Assembly (NCBI RefSeq): GCF_000195595.1
Contig: NZ_GL882573.1
Location: 1-64,000, forward strand
DNA: 64,000 nt
Direction of reading: 5' to 3'
DNA from: Actinomyces sp. oral taxon 170 str. F0386
GTDB lineage: Bacteria; Actinomycetota; Actinomycetes; Actinomycetales; Actinomycetaceae
Part shown: piece after piece, positions 25,859 through 33,511 of the stretch
Numbering within the stretch: position 1 is the first letter of the stretch
How the letters are laid out: each line of letters begins with the position of its first letter
Program-made: the position numbers and the translations under genes
The notes under the pieces: model-generated
Database searches by the model: none
The model's input: the letters and a program-made list of their open reading frames with translations, nothing else
Told to the model about the DNA's origin: nothing

Positions 25859-26656
25859 ATGACCCCGATGCCCATCACGCCGCCCACGCCACCGACCGAC
25901 TTCCAGGAGCCTCGCCCCGCCATGAGTACGACGCCGTCTGCACCGGCCACGCAGCCGGTACCGCAGGCCCCCACGGGGCCAGTGACGGTCTACCTGCCCC
26001 AGGGCGGGTTCGCGCGCGCCGTCGCCGCGCGGCTCGCCGGGGAGGGCGACGTCGTCGTCCCGGTCGACCAGGGGCTGGTCAGCGCCTACATCCCCTACGC
26101 CGACCGCGCGGTCCTCATCGCCGACCCCGACCAGTCCGGCCTGCGCGAGGACCTCGACACCCTGTCCTTCACCCGGTCCATGCCCTCCCTCGGCCTGGAG
26201 CTCTTCCCCACCGAGCTGCGTTGCGGGCCGCTCGTGGTCCCCGGTCGCAGCGCCTGCTACCGCTGCTACGACCGGCGCCGCCGCCAGCACGGCTACCGTC
26301 CGCTGCCGGAGGAGGTCATCACTGAGCACGGCCCGCTGGAGCAGGCCTACGCCCACCACCACGTGCTTCTGGGCGCCGGCCTCATCTCGCTGGCCCTCCA
26401 GGCCCTCGACCACCCGGAGGCGGCAGTGGAGAACGCCGACGACGTCCCGCGGATCGGCGGTCAGGTGTGGACCATCGACCTCGTCTCCGGGGTCACCACC
26501 TGCGCGAGGACCGTGGCCGTGGACCGCTGCGAGACCTGCTCGGGCCGTTACGAGGGCCGCCGTGACGGCCTGCCGGAGCTCGCGGCCCTCCTGCCCGGAC
26601 GGCGCACGAGCGGACGCACCTCACATGATCCCGATCGCCGCGGGGAGGTGGCCTGA
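25859..26656 (+). CDS. Small E1-like TOMM leader-binding/cyclodehydratase partner protein
   Basis: A 265-residue protein. ATG 25859 lies directly after the YcaO stop; ATG 25922 is an alternative that drops a Pro-rich 21-residue start. Two CxxC pairs, C133/C136 (CYRC) and C224/C227 (CETC), form the zinc tetracysteine seen in E1-like (ThiF/Ocin-ThiF-like) cyclodehydratase partners, with conserved PLVVPGRSACYRCYDRRR between fold elements. The nucleotide-binding half of a true E1 enzyme is reduced, which is normal for this group. It probably docks YcaO and precursor. Its last codons overlap the ribosome site of the next gene. Confidence 0.8.
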   Translation: MTPMPITPPTPPTDFQEPRPAMSTTPSAPATQPVPQAPTGPVTVYLPQGGFARAVAARLAGEGDVVVPVDQGLVSAYIPYADRAVLIADPDQSGLREDLDTLSFTRSMPSLGLELFPTELRCGPLVVPGRSACYRCYDRRRRQHGYRPLPEEVITEHGPLEQAYAHHHVLLGAGLISLALQALDHPEAAVENADDVPRIGGQVWTIDLVSGVTTCARTVAVDRCETCSGRYEGRRDGLPELAALLPGRRTSGRTSHDPDRRGEVA

Positions 26657-26657
26657 G

Positions 26658-28463
26658 ATGGCCGGGGACTCCCTCATGCGCGCCGGCGACGTCAGCCGCG
26701 CCGCCCGCCGCGACCTGCAGTTCCGCATCCCCCGCAAGCCCGTGGTCCGGCTCGGCCTGCGCGCCCGGCCCGATGAGAACGGCTGGATCGTCGACGGCGC
26801 CCGCAAGAGCCAGGTCCTGGGCGGGGCCTTCGCCCGCGAGCACATGGGCCCCCTGCTCAAGGCCTGTGACGGCACCCGCACCCTCGACGAGATCGGCGAG
26901 GTCACCGGCATCGGCCCCCAGGCCGCCTTCGAGGCCGTCTCCCTGCTGTGGACCGGCGGCATCGTCGAGGAGGGCGACACCGAGCCCGCCCCCCGCGATC
27001 CGGCGCCCGAGCTGGCGCGGTTCCTCTCCCGCCTGGGCGACTCCACCGGCGTCAACGACTCCTGGCAGGACGCCGCCCGCCGCCTGGCCGCCGCCCGGGT
27101 CGCCGTCGTCGGGGACGCTGAGCTCGCGGGCGAGATGGTCGCCGCCCTGGAGCCCACCCTGCCCGAGGTGCGGCTCGACGGCGCACCCCGGGCAGGGGAC
27201 ACGCTCACCGTCCTCATCGAGACCCAGGCCTCCGCAGGCCGCTCCGAGGAGGTGGCTCGCCGCTGCCGCGAGACCGCCATCCCGTTGCTGCGGGTGCGCG
27301 CCGAGCAGGAGGCGGTGACGGTCGGCCCCTACGTCGACGAGACCTTCTCACCCTGTCTGGCCTGCGCCAGCGCCGACGAACCCGAGCTCGGCCCCCGTCC
27401 CGACGCCGCGCGCCGCGACATCGTCATCGGCCTGGCCGCCCGGGCCGTGGCCGCGCTCATCGCCCGAGCCACCGTCACCCACCTGCCCGGGGACGCCCGG
27501 CGCACGGACCTGGCCACCTTCACCTACTCCGACCGTCCGGTCGTCTCCCGGCCCGGATGTCCCGTCTGCTCCGTGGCGGGGCAGAGCGCCGAGCAGGCGC
27601 CCGGTGAGGCCCCGGTGCCGGTGGCGCCGTCGGCCCCCGTGGGGGCCCGCTATGAGCAGTCCGTGGCCATCCCGCCGGCGGCCTTCGTGGACTCCAAGGG
27701 CCACCAGCAGCACTACAAGCCCTCCAACCTGCGCCTCCAGCGCGAGTTCCGCGACTGGCCGGTCTGTCGGCGCACACCTCTGCCGCCCGCCGACCTGGAG
27801 CGCCTCGACCAGCCCTGGCCCGTCGTGCACCCGCTGACCGACGACGGCTCCGAGCCCGACGTCGTCGCCCGCCCCACCCTGGGTGAGCTCGCCACGATCC
27901 TGGCGCTGTCGGTCGGCGTGCGCGAGCCGCTCGGCGCCGCGCCCGCCGACGAGGGGCCGGCAGATGCCGACCAGACCCCGCTGAGCGCCAAGCTGCGCCG
28001 CTGGACGGCGGCCGGCGGCAACATCGGCTCGGTGACCGCCTACGTCCTCGTCCCCGCAGCAGGATCCGCCGGGGAGGCCGGTAGGGGAGTGGACGGGGAT
28101 CGACTGGCCCCGGGTACCTACGTCTACATCGAGCGCGACCACGCCCTGGCCCTCATCGGACCGGCCCCCGGCGAGCAGGCCGGGCTGCAGGAGGCCGTGC
28201 CCGACGGCGTCGGAGCCCGGATCGTCCTGACCGGCAACGTGGACAAGGTGGCCCGTAAGTACTTCTCCTTCGCGCTGCGCATCGCCGTCCAGGACTGCGG
28301 CTGCTCCTTCGAGGTCATCCGCCTCGTCGCCGACGCCCTGGGAGTGACGCTGCGCGCCCGGGCCCGCTGGGACGAGCAGCTCATCGCCCGGGCGCTGGGC
28401 ACCGACCCGGCCCGCGAACCGGCCTGCATCGTCGTCGACCTGGGAGGCAGCCGTGCGCACTGA
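26658..28463 (+). CDS. Fusion of RRE, E1-like and SagB-type azoline dehydrogenase domains
   Basis: A 601-residue protein; ATG 26658 follows GGGGAGGTGG and touches the previous stop. Residues 28-105 look like a winged-helix RiPP recognition element (GAFAREHMGPLLKACDGTRTLDEIGEVTG). Residues 140-310 form an E1-like region with zinc cysteines C233/C236 (SPCLACAS) and C301/C304 (PGCPVCS). Residues about 345-601 match the SagB nitroreductase-like fold: RDWPVCRRTPLPPADLERL, SVTAYVLVPAAG, APGTYVYIERDHALALIG, RIVLTGNVDKVARKYFSFALRIAVQDCG, and a closing CIVVDLG. SagB enzymes use FMN to oxidise azolines to azoles. The fusion ties leader binding to oxidation. Confidence 0.82.
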   Translation: MAGDSLMRAGDVSRAARRDLQFRIPRKPVVRLGLRARPDENGWIVDGARKSQVLGGAFAREHMGPLLKACDGTRTLDEIGEVTGIGPQAAFEAVSLLWTGGIVEEGDTEPAPRDPAPELARFLSRLGDSTGVNDSWQDAARRLAAARVAVVGDAELAGEMVAALEPTLPEVRLDGAPRAGDTLTVLIETQASAGRSEEVARRCRETAIPLLRVRAEQEAVTVGPYVDETFSPCLACASADEPELGPRPDAARRDIVIGLAARAVAALIARATVTHLPGDARRTDLATFTYSDRPVVSRPGCPVCSVAGQSAEQAPGEAPVPVAPSAPVGARYEQSVAIPPAAFVDSKGHQQHYKPSNLRLQREFRDWPVCRRTPLPPADLERLDQPWPVVHPLTDDGSEPDVVARPTLGELATILALSVGVREPLGAAPADEGPADADQTPLSAKLRRWTAAGGNIGSVTAYVLVPAAGSAGEAGRGVDGDRLAPGTYVYIERDHALALIGPAPGEQAGLQEAVPDGVGARIVLTGNVDKVARKYFSFALRIAVQDCGCSFEVIRLVADALGVTLRARARWDEQLIARALGTDPAREPACIVVDLGGSRAH

Positions 28464-29193
28464 CTTCGAGACGTTGCGAGAGCTCGTCGCCGGCTTCTCC
28501 TCCGGATCGGGACGCCGCCCGGGCGAGGAGCCCACCTCCGACGGCCTGGCCGGGAGCCGCCCGCGCCCGCCGCTGGACTGCCGGGCGCCGGACGTACTCG
28601 TCCCCGGCCCCCAGGGCGCCTACCCCTACGACCTGCACCAGACCTTCGAGCGCCGCTCGTCGTCGACCAGCTATGGCGCCGAGCCGCTTGAGGCCGAGCC
28701 CCTCCTGACCATGGTCCGCGACGCCCTGGCCGATGACGTGCGCACCTGGGGTGAGGACGCGCAGGCTTGCCCCCTGGAGCCCTTCATCCTCCTCCTGCGC
28801 CCGAGCGGTGCCGAGCCGGGCATCTACCGGGTGCGGCTCGACGGCGTCGACCTCGTCCGCCCCCTGCCGGATGCGGAGGTCATCGAGGGCATGACGGTGC
28901 AGAAGGAGTTCGCCCGCGCCGGCGCCATCGTCTCGGTGGCCGCCAACCTCGATGAAGCCGACTCCTGGGGCGGGGCGTCCGGCTACCGGTTCGCCATGAG
29001 CCGCAGCGCGGCCCTCATCTACTCGCTGCACCTGCGCGCCGTCGCCCGTGGGCTGGTGGGGACGGTCTTCGCCGGCTTCGCCACCTCGGCGGTGCGCCAC
29101 CTGCTGGACTCCGACGGTGTCAGCCGCCACCAGATGTTCGCCGTCACCATCGCCAGCCCGCAGGAGGCCCCACCCGACCAGAGGGCCGGCTAG
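28453..29193 (+). CDS. Second SagB-like nitroreductase-family dehydrogenase
   Basis: A 246-residue protein starting with GTG 28453, inside the last codons of the fusion gene, so translation is probably coupled. The pattern matches the SagB/nitroreductase fold: YPYDLHQTFERRSSSTSYGAEPL at the start, PFILLLRPSGAEPGIYRVRLDG, then GAIVSVAANLDEADSWGGASGYRFAMSRSAALIYSLHLRAVARGL and GFATSAVRHLL at the end. It is shorter than the SagB domain of the previous gene. It could be a second azoline oxidase, or form a heterodimer with the first. The N-terminal Arg and Ser residues expected to hold the FMN phosphate are plausible but not proven. Confidence 0.75.
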   Translation: MRTDFETLRELVAGFSSGSGRRPGEEPTSDGLAGSRPRPPLDCRAPDVLVPGPQGAYPYDLHQTFERRSSSTSYGAEPLEAEPLLTMVRDALADDVRTWGEDAQACPLEPFILLLRPSGAEPGIYRVRLDGVDLVRPLPDAEVIEGMTVQKEFARAGAIVSVAANLDEADSWGGASGYRFAMSRSAALIYSLHLRAVARGLVGTVFAGFATSAVRHLLDSDGVSRHQMFAVTIASPQEAPPDQRAG

Positions 29194-29281
29194 CCCTGGC
29201 CACCACCCGCGAGCGCCGCTGGACCAGCGGCGGCCAGACGGACCCAGAACTCCATACCGCGCCAGAGCGCCACGCAGACCA

Positions 29282-29345
29282 CCCCGTTCGCGGGGTTTGG
29301 GGTCCGGTCCCGGCAGACCGGACCCCCGGGGCCCGATCGGGCCCC
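29282..29345 (+). promoter_or_regulatory. Three consecutive hairpins upstream of the precursor gene
   Basis: First CCCCG-TTCG-CGGGG (29282-29295) with a UUCG tetraloop and a short TTT after it; then a 10-bp stem GGGGTCCGGT/ACCGGACCCC (29299-29326); then the 18-base perfect palindrome GGGGCCCGATCGGGCCCC (29328-29345). They lie between the last dehydrogenase stop (29193) and the precursor ribosome site (29371). They may attenuate read-through, protect the precursor mRNA 5' end after processing, or mark a separate promoter region. Confidence 0.7.
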
Positions 29346-29389
29346 GCTCCTGCCCACAAGACATCTGAGAGGAAGGAGGTGAACAGCAT

Positions 29390-29566
29390 ATGACGAACAG
29401 CGCAATTGATCTCACCCTCGCCGACAGTGACTTCGGCGTCGAGGAGCTGCCCGAGGGCAACGCCCTGGGTTGCGCCTTCAGCCACGCCAGCGCGTCCTGC
29501 CCGGCCAGCGCGGCCTCGGCCTCGTGCCCGGCCTGCGCCGCCAGCGCGTCGACGACGTCCTGCTGA
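29390..29566 (+). CDS. RiPP precursor peptide (azole/dehydroamino-acid peptide), 58 residues
   Basis: ATG 29390 follows the strong ribosome site GGAAGGAGGTGA (29371-29382) at a good distance; the stop is TGA at 29564. The acidic leader MTNSAIDLTLADSDFGVEEL with PEGNALG after it resembles thiopeptide leaders, which end around LPE-x-A. The core from about residue 28 contains five Cys, nine Ser and two Thr, with Ala and Pro between. Residues 33-58 are three tandem 9-residue units: ASASCPASA, ASASCPACA, ASASTTSC (last unit one short). Cys residues are obvious YcaO substrates and Ser/Thr are substrates for either azoline formation or LanB dehydration. It sits between the azole-forming genes and the protease/dehydratase genes. 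Confidence 0.9.
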   Translation: MTNSAIDLTLADSDFGVEELPEGNALGCAFSHASASCPASAASASCPACAASASTTSC

Positions 29567-29575
29567 CGACCCCAC

Positions 29576-29613
29576 GGTGGCGGGCGGGGGACCGGGGTCT
29601 CCTGCCCGCCACC
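29576..29613 (+). terminator. 10-bp stem hairpin just after the precursor gene
   Basis: GGTGGCGGGC (29576-29585) pairs perfectly with GCCCGCCACC (29604-29613), ten bases past the precursor stop, with no T-run. Such hairpins often stabilise or partly terminate RiPP precursor mRNA so that precursor exceeds enzymes. The protease gene follows 50 bases later without an evident new promoter. Confidence 0.65.
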
Positions 29614-29663
29614 AGCGGTACCCGGATCCCCGCCAACCGATCTGAGGGAGCCATGACCCCACG

Positions 29664-30878
29664 ATGAGCACGGTGATGAGTACGGCGATGAGCAGCACGA
29701 GCACCCCGACGAGTCCGATTCCGCGCCTGCGCCGTGGCGTGAGCCTCATCGTCGGGATGGACAACCAGCCGATGCTGTTCGACTCCGACTCGGGCAAGTA
29801 CCACCGGCTCGGGGCGGCCGCAGCCTTCATCGTGAACCAGTTCGACGGGGTGCGTTCCCTGCCGACCATCATCGAGGAGCTGCCGCAGGACATCGACGAG
29901 GCCGGTGCCAGACGCATCACCGGCCTCGTCGACAACCTGCGTGAGAAGAGCCTCCTGGTGGGCAGTGAGCCCGCTCCCGCCGCCTCCGCCGTCCCGGCGG
30001 CTCCTGCACGCACCAGACGCGTCCGTGGACGCCACACCGCCCAGCCCCGTCAGGCCCGCCACCTCAAGGTCGAGAAGCCCCGCCGCAGCGGGGGCTGGTG
30101 GCTGCCCCGCATCATCATCGCCCGCAAGTACCACCGGATCGTCGCCCCGATCGTCACCCTGCTCCAGCGCCTACCGGCCCGCGCGCTCAGCTGGGTCTTC
30201 CTGGCGCTGGCCGTCTGCGGGTACGCGGCCGGGGCGATGGCTCTGAGCTCCCTGGCCGGGGGGCCCCGTCCCGGTGCCTTGGTCCTCATCATGGCGGTGG
30301 CGATCCAGCTGGTGAGCATCCTGCTGCACGAGTCCTGGCACGCCATCGTCGCCGGCTATCTGGGCACCCCCATCCGCGGGCTGGGAGTGGCGCTCATGTT
30401 CTGGGCGATCCCCATCGCCTATGTCGACCGCACCGACTCCTACCGGGTGCGCTCCCGGCGCGGGTTGACGATGCTCGCGCTCGCGGGCATCTTCTCCGAC
30501 GGCGTCGTTTGCGGCCTGGAGGCGGCTGTCGCCTGGGCCTCCTCGGGGACGGCGCGGCAGGTGGCCCTCACCCTGTGCGCCTTTCAGCTCACGATGCTCA
30601 TCACCAATCTCAACCCCCTCACCCAGTCCGACGGTGTCGCCGCGGTCGAGGCGGCCACCGGCTCGGTCAACCTGCGCGGGCGCTCCATGTTCGTCCTGCG
30701 CCGCGTCCTGTCCCGTCAGCCTCTGCCGCCGGCCCTGGCCGTCATGCGGCCCGCGGTGCGATGGGGCTACTTCGTCTACGGGCTTCTGTGCTCTCTTCTC
30801 GGTCTCCTGGCCTTCGGGATGAGCGTTGTATGGATAGGCTATTGGCTGTACGCCCTCGTGAAAGGTTTCCTCCTATGA
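29664..30878 (+). CDS. PqqD/RRE-like domain fused to M50-family membrane metalloprotease
   Basis: A 404-residue membrane protein. Residues about 22-100 resemble a PqqD-type peptide-binding winged helix (VSLIVGMDNQPMLFDSDSGKYHRLG ... DGVRSLPTIIEEL, then LVDNLREKSLLVG). A basic linker follows, then about six membrane helices. The zinc motif HESWH (H222, E223, H226) and the second site-2-protease motif NPLTQSDG (317-324, with D323) are present, as in peptide zinc metalloproteases of RiPP clusters. Within the cluster the likely role is leader recognition and cleavage at the membrane, perhaps with release of product. ATG 29664 is chosen; ATG 29676 is possible. Its stop overlaps the next start (ATGA). 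Confidence 0.82.
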   Translation: MSTVMSTAMSSTSTPTSPIPRLRRGVSLIVGMDNQPMLFDSDSGKYHRLGAAAAFIVNQFDGVRSLPTIIEELPQDIDEAGARRITGLVDNLREKSLLVGSEPAPAASAVPAAPARTRRVRGRHTAQPRQARHLKVEKPRRSGGWWLPRIIIARKYHRIVAPIVTLLQRLPARALSWVFLALAVCGYAAGAMALSSLAGGPRPGALVLIMAVAIQLVSILLHESWHAIVAGYLGTPIRGLGVALMFWAIPIAYVDRTDSYRVRSRRGLTMLALAGIFSDGVVCGLEAAVAWASSGTARQVALTLCAFQLTMLITNLNPLTQSDGVAAVEAATGSVNLRGRSMFVLRRVLSRQPLPPALAVMRPAVRWGYFVYGLLCSLLGLLAFGMSVVWIGYWLYALVKGFLL

Positions 30879-33511
30879 CGCAGCCGGTTCTCTCCCGTGC
30901 CGGTGCCTCCCCATCCCGCCAGCCACAGCCGTCCTCCACATCCGCCGTGACCCCCGGGGAGCCCGTCCCGTCCGCTCCATCTCCTGCCGCACCAGCGTCG
31001 GTGGCGGCACCGGATCCGGAGCCCCCGGCCCTGGCCCAGCCCGCCGTTGCCCTGCCCACCCTCGTGCGTCTGGGCGGGCTCCCCGTGCGGGCCGTTCCCG
31101 AGACCACCGCCGCCGTCACCGGCAACCTGGAGTACTTGCGCCGGCTCGATGAGGTTCTCGACGGCGCCGCGAACCAGCTGCTCGACCCGCTCTACGAGCT
31201 CATCCCCACCCTGGCCAAGACCGAGCGCCGCCTGGTCCTGCGCGCCAAGCGCCGAGTCTTCCAGGGGCGCGCCACCGGCTTGTCCGACGAGGTGCTCCAG
31301 GGCCTGCCGGCTGAGCTTCGCGCTCTCCTGGAGCGCTGGGACGCCCTGGTAGCCCGCAAGGAGGAGACCCGCGCGCGCCTGGCCGTCCTCGTCGACGTCG
31401 ACCTGGACCGCAGCCGCGAGCTGCTGGCGGCCGGCCTTGACGAGCCCGGCTATCAGGAGTCCCTGGCGATCGCCGCCCCGGCCCTCATCTCCACCCTGAC
31501 CACCCGCGGCCGCAGGCTCGAGGACCCCCGCGTCCTGCGCACCCTCTACACCCTGGCCACCCGAGCCGCCCTCAAGACCAGCCCCTTCTCGGGACTGACC
31601 ACCGTCAACGAGGCGGGTCAGCCCGCTGCCGGGCGCAGCTACCGGATGGTGGCGACCCATCTGGCCTACCGCATCCTGAGCGTCACCGCCCAGGAACTGG
31701 CTCCCGACGGCGCCCTCTACCTCGAGCCCGCCCCTGTGCGCCGGGCCTACAGCTCCAGCGCGGGCTCGGCCGGTGCCTACGGCCAGTACCCGCCAGGTGA
31801 GGCCGAGGCGGAGGCACTGACAGTCGTCGGCGAGCACGAGTACGGCAACGGCATGGTCTTCCGCCAGGAGACCGTTCAGCCCGCCCGCTGGCTCCAGGAG
31901 ACCCATGACGCCCTGACCGGCGGCGGCATGCACGCCGTGCTCAGCGTGCGCGACGCCTGCGAGCGGGTGGGTGGCGCCGACCCGCGCCTGCGCCTGGAGC
32001 GGCAGCTGGCCTCGGGCGCCGTCGTGCCGCGCGTGCCCTGGTACCGCGGGGAGAACCCCTTCCCGCTGCTGGCCGCCACGCTCTCACCGGACCAACAGCA
32101 CCGGTGGGGCCGGGACCTGGCCTGGCTGGCCCGGCTCGATGAGGCCGTCGGCGCTGCCGACGGGCCCACGCGGGCCGATCTCCTCAACCGCACGGTGCGC
32201 TTGGCCGAGCGCGTCTTCCCCGACGGCGAGCTCGGCGAGCGCCCCAGCGGCTTCCTCTACGAGGACCGTGAGTCGGCCCGCAGCTGGGCCGATCCCCTCG
32301 ATGACGCCCCCTTCGCTCAGGACGTGCAGATCCTGGGCGAGCTCGCCGACCCCTGGGTGGCCCGCTCCCACATCTACGACCTCATGGTGGCCCGGTTCGT
32401 CTCACTGTTCGGAAGTGGTGGGGTGTGCAAGGACCCCCTCGCCTTCTTCATGACCATCGCCCACGCCCCCGACGGTGACGAGGAGATGCTGCGCGCCGCC
32501 GGACTCGACTACGCCGCCGGCCCCGACACGGAGCGCGCCGCCATGCCCGGCGGGCTCTCCGGCTCGCCCAGGCACCTGGGCGCCTTCCTCCAGCCGGTGG
32601 CCCCCAGCGCCCGGACCTACGCCGCCGGTGGGGGGCTCACCGTCGTCAACGCCTTCACCAATGCCAACGGCTCTCTCCAGGCCCGCTTCCACCGGCTCCT
32701 GGGCTCCGGCTTCCGGGAGCGCCTGGCCTCGCGGATCCGTACCGCCTGGGGCACCGAGCGGGTCCTGGAGATTCAGGCCAGCACCGAGTGCAATACCGGC
32801 CAGGCCGTCTCCTGCGGGCTCCTGCCGCCGCTGGGCCTGCCCGACGAACCGGGGGCACCGGACGCGGTCCCTCTCAGTTCCCTGCGGCTCGTCCACGACC
32901 CGGCCACGAGCACCCTGTTCCTGGCCGACGACGCCGGCCCCGTGGGATTGGCCTATCTGGGCCTGACCCCCCAGTACCTCCTGGGCGGCTACCTGTCCTG
33001 GCTGGTGCTGCTGAGCGACCCGTGGTCCCGGCTGCCCCCGTTCGCGGACCACTGGACCAGCCGCCGTCGGGACCTGAACGGGCCCCTGCCCGACGAGGTG
33101 CTGCACTCCGAGCGCGCCGTGGCCGGCCGGCTGGTGACGCGCCGCGAGTCCTGGACCTTCCCGGCCGCGCAGATCGCCCCACTCATGGATCGCGACCTGA
33201 CCACGACCCTGCTGCACATGGACGACCTGCGCAAGCAGTGGGGGATGCCGGTGGAGGTATTCGTCCACCAGCACATGCCCTCCCAGGGCGCCACCTTCGA
33301 CCAGCACAAGCCGCGCTACGTGGACCTCACCTCACCGGTCTCGCTGCTGGCGCTGCGGGGCTGGATCGATCCCAACGCCGCCCACATCAGCTTTGTCGAG
33401 GCCCTCCCGGCCCGCGGCGAGGCCCTGGGGCTCACGCAGGACGGTGAGGCGACGGTGGCCGAGTACTTGGTGGGACTCCAGTGGTCCAAGAACCTGGAAG
33501 GCATGGCATGA
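30875..33511 (+). CDS. LanB-type dehydratase, glutamylation (N-terminal) protein of a split pair
   Basis: An 878-residue protein starting at ATG 30875 that overlaps the protease stop. Residues 1-60 are Pro/Ala/Ser low complexity. The rest matches lantibiotic dehydratase N-terminal domains: LYTLATRAALKTSPFSGLTTVNEAG, LYDLMVARFVSLFGSGGVCKDPLAFF, LEIQASTECNTGQAVSCG, and a C-terminal part ending QHKPRYVDLTSPVSLLALRGWI, in which the last segment is typical. In split systems this protein attaches glutamate from glutamyl-tRNA to Ser and Thr side chains of the precursor. It lacks the SpaB_C elimination domain, which is supplied by the next gene. Size and split arrangement are as in thiopeptide and goadsporin clusters. 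Confidence 0.88.
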   Translation: MTQPVLSRAGASPSRQPQPSSTSAVTPGEPVPSAPSPAAPASVAAPDPEPPALAQPAVALPTLVRLGGLPVRAVPETTAAVTGNLEYLRRLDEVLDGAANQLLDPLYELIPTLAKTERRLVLRAKRRVFQGRATGLSDEVLQGLPAELRALLERWDALVARKEETRARLAVLVDVDLDRSRELLAAGLDEPGYQESLAIAAPALISTLTTRGRRLEDPRVLRTLYTLATRAALKTSPFSGLTTVNEAGQPAAGRSYRMVATHLAYRILSVTAQELAPDGALYLEPAPVRRAYSSSAGSAGAYGQYPPGEAEAEALTVVGEHEYGNGMVFRQETVQPARWLQETHDALTGGGMHAVLSVRDACERVGGADPRLRLERQLASGAVVPRVPWYRGENPFPLLAATLSPDQQHRWGRDLAWLARLDEAVGAADGPTRADLLNRTVRLAERVFPDGELGERPSGFLYEDRESARSWADPLDDAPFAQDVQILGELADPWVARSHIYDLMVARFVSLFGSGGVCKDPLAFFMTIAHAPDGDEEMLRAAGLDYAAGPDTERAAMPGGLSGSPRHLGAFLQPVAPSARTYAAGGGLTVVNAFTNANGSLQARFHRLLGSGFRERLASRIRTAWGTERVLEIQASTECNTGQAVSCGLLPPLGLPDEPGAPDAVPLSSLRLVHDPATSTLFLADDAGPVGLAYLGLTPQYLLGGYLSWLVLLSDPWSRLPPFADHWTSRRRDLNGPLPDEVLHSERAVAGRLVTRRESWTFPAAQIAPLMDRDLTTTLLHMDDLRKQWGMPVEVFVHQHMPSQGATFDQHKPRYVDLTSPVSLLALRGWIDPNAAHISFVEALPARGEALGLTQDGEATVAEYLVGLQWSKNLEGMA

